A stretch of 59,154 nucleotides of DNA, from NCBI GenBank assembly GCA_018398765.1, contig JAHBMJ010005436.1, positions 1-59,154 of the forward strand, in the 5' to 3' direction. Each line of letters opens with the position of its first letter. Position 1 is the stretch's first letter. Position numbers and translations under genes: made by a program. Positions 56,502 through 59,154 of this stretch are shown piece after piece. The notes below the pieces were generated by a model, which was not told the DNA's origin, did not search any database, and worked only from the letters and a program-made list of their open reading frames with translations. The DNA comes from Chromera velia (taxonomy: Eukaryota; Sar; Chromeraceae).

Positions 56502-58461
56502 GCTGTACCCCCACGGATGCACGCAGATTGCGGAAATTGACTTTATGGGAATGCACAGAATCCTCGTCGGTCGGTCAGTGGGTTTCGAATAGGAGGGAAG
56601 CATCGTGCACTTTGTGTGTCGCCCTCTCTTTCGCATCTGATGTGCATTTCTGTCGCATCTTCATTTTCTTTTTCGATCGTATTGACAAGAACATCTTGAG
56701 TTTTGGAGATGACGCGACGGCCCTCTGTAGAGAATTCCTTCCTGTGTGCCTAGTGTGTTCCTTCCCCTTCTCCCGTTTCCTCTGACCCCTCCTCTCAAGT
56801 CAGTAGAAGACGACACGAGCTGCAAATCTGGAGTGCCCATTCTTTCTTTCGGTGAATAGTCTCCCCTCCTCTCCACTCTGCCTGTCTGCCTGCCTGTCTG
56901 CAGGAGATGAGAACGACGATCTGTTTGACGTCGACAAACCTGTGGTTACAGACGACGTGAACGTGAAGATCAAAGAGCTGGGCATCAAGCACGAAGAGAA
57001 CCAGGTGTATGATTGTGATCAGGTCGGCTCTCTATCTGTAGTGGGTTGGTTCGATTGAGTGTGCAGATAGAAGGAATCTAGGGCTGGCAGTGAAGAGAAA
57101 TGAATATTCAAAAAAGGGAAATGAAGAAATAAGATTTTGGTTGGTTGCATGCAGTGTCAGTCCGATCCGATTTTATGCGAGTCCGGTCGTTTTCTTCCTC
57201 TCTCTCGCGCACGTGTGTACACCGAAGGATTTCAATGTCGAAAGGCAGGCCGAACGAACGCCTTTTGTCGTCTCCCTCCCTCCCTCCCTGCTCATTGATG
57301 GACGTGAGTGAGTGAGTGGACCTGCATGCATCTCTCGATGAGTGCTCAGATAGATGGATAGTTCCCTGGTTTCTTCCTTCCCTGATTTAATCTCACACAC
57401 ACATACACACACACGCACACACTTATGCAGAAACAATATGAAAGGTACCGCGACGACTACTTTGTTCCCTACAAGCTCCCAGAGGGAAAATTCTTCGAGC
57501 AGCCGAAGAGACATCGGCAGATCATCGACACCTTCAAGTAAGGCAGTGGGGGGCAAAGGGGAAAGGAAAGAAAGCAAAAACAGAAAAAAAAAACTGCAGG
57601 CAACTGAAGGAACCAGGGGGCGTGTCCTGGGAGGGAAATGGGGTAGTGATGAAAGAAAAAAGGGAAGGAGGGAGGGAGATAAGTTCGATCATTTTTTCTC
57701 CCGTGGACGTCGCTTCATCGATGCACGCGAGTGTCGACATTTCATATATGTACATGTTGACTGATGCCTCTTCCTCTTCCTTCCTTCCTTCCTTCTTTCC
57801 TTCCTTCCTTCCTTCCTTCCCGCGCTTGTACGCCTTTTTGATCCTCCTTGCCATGCATTCATTGCACCATCGTGTGACTCTCCCCTCCCCTCCCCTTTGA
57901 TCGGTCCTTCCTTGTAATTCTTTGATGTCTTTTCCTTCCGCTCTCTCTCGGCCATGCTGAAAGTTGAAATCGCCTCGTCTCTCTCTGAGAGGGTCTTCTC
58001 TCTCTCTCTCTCTGTTCATTCCTGTCGTCTCTGTTGGTCTCCTCTGTGTGTTTTGTTCTGTCTCACTTTTCGCACCGCGGTGAAGCGATGCGGGGGGGTT
58101 GGGGGGGATGCCCGTTTTGTTGAACATCTACGTCTACGTCCGCCCGAATTCCTTCCAAGGGGGAAGCAATGCGGGACTCCGCATCAACAAACCTCCAGCA
58201 TTTGTTTTGTTTTGTTTGCCCTCTGGATGATGGATGGATTGGTTGCTTGGGCTCTCGGTTGACCGCCCCCCAATTGACGCACGCACATTTTGATGCGTCC
58301 TTGCGTGCGTCGGTTGGGCTCTCGGTTGACCGCCCCCAGCCCCCCAAAATGAATTAAATGAATTCATCAAATCAAATAAATCAATGCGTGCATTCATATG
58401 ATCATGCAGGCTTTACGTTCCTGATCCGGAGCCTCATGACAGTTATTGGTTGAACAAATAG
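49630..58461 (+). CDS. Protein with two YCII-like domains, 16-exon model
   Basis: Exons 49630-50552, 50998-51085, 51368-51508, 51989-52209, 52649-52733, 53021-53140, 53538-53626, 54177-54269, 54622-54703, 54878-54944, 55548-55609, 55964-56032, 56527-56569, 56904-57004, 57431-57537 and 58410-58461 give 780 residues with all phases consistent. Two segments resemble the YCII (dimeric alpha-beta barrel) fold: WKTFVCVCIDK ... HATWARLS ... AKKFLAENPYALHKLYAHMH (about 438-540), and QFLIYGQDRD ... EKAQEWARRDPFTRAGRW (about 556-680). YCII relatives include small enzymes of mostly unknown substrate. A hydrophobic segment (127-149, LSFLLLVCLLCIQALC) could be a late signal peptide or anchor; the 126 residues before it are basic and low-complexity, so the start is uncertain. 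Exon 10 read through would stop at 54978-54980; a GTCAGG donor at 54945 keeps the frame. The end may also continue (next entry). Confidence 0.75.
53601..53698. repeat. Tandem duplication of an exon end and donor
   Basis: A 35-bp segment with the last 26 coding bases of exon 7 and its GTCAGT donor (53601-53635) recurs at 53664-53698 with one mismatch. The linker is an AT-rich (ATTT)n tract. Confidence 0.9.
56462..56500. repeat. (CT)n then (GT)n microsatellite in intron
   Basis: CT repeats followed by about 30 bp of GT repeats, shortly before the acceptor of exon 13 of the YCII-domain gene. Confidence 0.9.
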
Positions 58462-58567
58462 TCAGTGGAGTTTTTCTTTTTATTTATCGTGTCTCTTTCC
58501 TATTTAATGCTCTAAGTGTCCATCTTCCTGCCTCTTTTTCTTTTTCTTCGGGTTTCTGCAATGATTT

Positions 58568-58608
<41 letters not shown>

Positions 58609-58797
58609 CGTGAGTCTTCCTCCAGCCATTTCTGTCAGTCAGTCAAGCTTTTCCTGTCGTCCTGCCTGCGTGTTTCTCTTCTCCCCTGCTTGTGTTTCTT
58701 TGTTGACGCACGCATGGGGGGATGGGCGGTTGAAGTGTCATGTGGGTGGATCATTCGTCCTTCCTTCCTTTCTTCCTTCCTTCCTTCCTTCCTTCAG

Positions 58798-59000
58798 GCT
58801 GCATGGGTTGGATCCAGGAGGACTCAGACTTTCCTTCCAACATTTATTTGTGGACTGAGAACGTGCGTGTGTGTGTATGTGTGTGTGTGTGTGTGTGCCC
58901 CTTTGCGCATGCAGTGCAACGCAATTCGGTGTGGAGTGGAAATATTCCGACACGATGTGGCTGGACAAAAACAGAACCCGAATTATCTACAACGATACGG
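58798..59000 (+). CDS. Possible further 3' exons of the YCII-domain gene
   Basis: Past the TAG at 58459-58461 there are two exon-like pieces with good acceptors: 58798-58862 (CMGWIQEDSDFPSNIYLWTE, donor GTGCGT), and one from 58915 that can read ATQFGVEWKYSDTMWLDKNR in one phase or end at a TAA in another. Exon 16 could reach the first of these by a GTTATT donor at 58431 in matching phase. A GTCAGT donor straddling the TAG (58460) would recreate a stop. The gene therefore may end at 58461 or run on past the window. Confidence 0.3.
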
Positions 59001-59035
59001 ATAATAACGCCACAGTGATGATGGTCGGCTGCTGT

Positions 59036-59071
59036 TCTTTCTTTCTTTCTTTCTTTCTTTCGTTCGTTCGT

Positions 59072-59104
<33 letters not shown>

Positions 59105-59154
59105 TTTTCTTTCTTCTTTTCTTTCTTCTTTTCTTTCTTTCTTTCTTTCTTCTT
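59036..59154. repeat. (CTTT)n microsatellite at window end
   Basis: CTTT repeats with a few GTTC and CTTTT interruptions run to the last base. Confidence 0.95.

Noticed and set aside
1-59154. tRNA or rRNA genes
   Set aside because: No cloverleaf-like or rRNA-like segment was noticed by eye; a covariance-model scan would be decisive.
1-59154. Dinoflagellate origin
   Set aside because: Introns are GT-AG and genes are not in long same-strand tandem arrays; a chromerid fits better, though not proven.

Overview
This is a eukaryotic nuclear window and most likely comes from a photosynthetic alveolate, a chromerid such as Chromera velia. The evidence is: dense short exons with GT-AG introns of 100-1000 bp; introns full of CT/GT/GTCT/CTTC microsatellites; a nucleus-encoded plastid SRP receptor (FtsY) with a signal peptide ending at an AF motif, as in complex red-derived plastids; and repeated TGCATGCA sites, the core bound by apicomplexan ApiAP2 factors. 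The species is inferred, not proven. A 243-bp run of N (23912-24154) marks an assembly gap.

Layout. 1-233: possible terminal exon of an upstream gene. 234-2999: AT-rich, with a 783-bp foldback element. 3000-4708 (-): Cys/His-repeat protein in two exons. 4709-7804: its probable transcribed 5' region, a CpG/TGCATGCA block and a TIR element. 7805-9037 (-): intronless methyltransferase. 9181-9264 (-) and 9879-10205 (+): an inverted duplicate pair of a small unknown gene, with the minus copy broken. 10206-12033: repeats and an 8-bp-TSD MITE. 12034-28890 (-): one very large coiled-coil gene, which I reconstruct as 25 exons in consistent splice phase (about 2178 residues, less anything lost in the gap). 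29934-34849 (+): a kinesin with an F-box-like N-terminus. 34850-44315: AT-rich island of nested transposon-like elements and decayed coding DNA. 44316-48884 (-): plastid FtsY, spliced to an unusual acidic coiled-coil tail. 49630-58461 or beyond (+): 16-exon gene with two YCII-like domains. The end of the window is microsatellite.

Exon models rest on reading frame, AG/GT borders and phase agreement across every junction. No transcript data were available. Genes tend to be arranged as divergent pairs (methyltransferase/small gene, coiled-coil/kinesin, FtsY/YCII), and the shared upstream intervals carry TGCATGCA sites, two of them beside CGCG-rich blocks.

The most interesting signals are four short tandem duplications of exon edges together with their splice sites, three of them around small linkers that share a sequence motif (possible intron-generating insertions), an unusual donor class (GTCAGT/GTCAGC, often inside GTCA repeats), an FtsY whose last GTPase exon can either stop at once or splice to a new tail, and several intact TIR elements with clear target-site duplications.
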